Origin: a virus
Virus record (IMG/VR): IMGVR_UViG_3300050020_000170
Coordinates: 1 to 28,350 of that record
Length of the DNA: 28,350 nt
Strand: one strand, 5' to 3'
This document shows positions 27,960 to 28,350 of this stretch, in pieces; position 1 is the stretch's first letter, and each line of letters begins with the position of its first letter. The notes beneath the pieces were generated by a model, which did not search any database, had not been told where the DNA came from, and was given only the letters and a program-made list of their open reading frames with translations. Both the position numbers and the translations under genes were made by a program.

Positions 27960-28350
27960 TGATGGATACTAGACAAGACTCATATAATAAATTTGAAATA
28001 TTATCTACCGTTCCTTATTCTATAGTTGATTATCTTATCACAAATTCAGAGGCCACCTGGAAATTGCTTAATGATAATTCTCCTACTGCTTGGCAATCGT
28101 CAAAACCAAACCTTACTTTAGAACAAAAAGGACTGCTTGTATACAACGGTGTTAGAAAAATAAATGATTGTAGGGTATTTTTAGATACTGGTGCTGATGA
28201 TGGATGGCTTGTAGAATCTACTCAATTGCGGGTTTCGGTAATGGAAGGCGTGCCTAATAATCACGTTTTCGGTACGCTATGTATCGCTTTTGAAATTTAT
28301 ACGCATTATAAAGTAAATAGCCTTTCAAATCTTACTCCTAGAAATTTATC
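27959..28350 (+). CDS. Hypothetical virion protein, truncated by window end
   Basis: The start ATG overlaps the upstream TGA, and the frame is open to the last base, giving at least 130 residues (start MMDTRQDSYNKF). The visible part includes ILSTVPYSIVDYLITNSEATW, WQSSKPNLTLEQKGLLVYN and VRVFLDTGADDGW-like segments with no cysteine motif. The tight coupling and position after neck-like genes suggest a head-tail joining protein. The C terminus lies outside the window. Confidence 0.6.
   Translation, partial: MMDTRQDSYNKFEILSTVPYSIVDYLITNSEATWKLLNDNSPTAWQSSKPNLTLEQKGLLVYNGVRKINDCRVFLDTGADDGWLVESTQLRVSVMEGVPNNHVFGTLCIAFEIYTHYKVNSLSNLTPRNL

Overview
The window is part of the genome of a tailed double-stranded DNA phage (Caudoviricetes). 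Every gene I can support lies on the plus strand. The background DNA is A+T-rich. Strong AGGAGG-type ribosome binding sites, frequent TTG and GTG starts, GH25-type lysins with bacterial SH3 domains and consensus sigma-A-type promoters suggest a low-G+C Gram-positive (Firmicutes-like) host; this is inference. No integrase or lysogeny module is visible.

Layout: (1) Bases 1-1476 hold two unknown genes, one with a zinc ribbon, and an HU-like DNA-binding protein. (2) Bases 1477-8555 hold an adsorption and lysis block: a strikingly G+C-rich tail fibre with a GH43-like propeller, a Ser/Gly-rich virion protein, small membrane or coiled-coil proteins, a GH25-like protein and a GH25-SH3-SH3-GH128-like enzyme. 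(3) Bases 8556-11534 hold a promoter with a structured RNA, a DnaQ-like exonuclease, two membrane proteins, a degenerate tRNA-like element and an HNH endonuclease. (4) Bases 11569-28350 hold packaging and head morphogenesis: putative small terminase, large terminase split by a group I intron, portal, a small virion protein, a ferritin, two short paralogue-like genes, a protease/scaffold fusion with a probable internal start, a decoration-like protein, the major capsid protein, and the first neck or connector genes. Four homing-endonuclease-like genes are scattered through regions 3 and 4.

The most notable feature is RNA-level control. Three of the four homing endonuclease genes (starts 10896, 14732, 25392) carry the same leader architecture. 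It is a three-way junction (P1, a GATAGG element, P2, P3) whose P3 loop contains ACTCC and can form a pseudoknot with a strand immediately upstream of the ribosome binding site. Helix sequences differ between copies while the pairing is kept, so the window contains its own covariation. I do not recognise it as a known riboswitch class. Separately, the ribosome binding sites of the tail fibre, a membrane protein, the portal, the ferritin and the protease can each be paired into hairpins, two of them in mutually exclusive, switch-like arrangements. A promoter-driven RNA near 8.6-8.8 kb has two five-base hairpin loops that are perfectly complementary (kissing loops).

Other observations: a ferritin with all di-iron ligands inside the head operon; a 255-nt group I intron placed just before the terminase Walker B motif; one zinc-finger array fused to two unrelated nuclease folds; and portal, protease and neck ribosome binding sites lying inside the 3' ends of the endonuclease genes. 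All pairings were derived by eye, and family names come from motif recognition without database searches.
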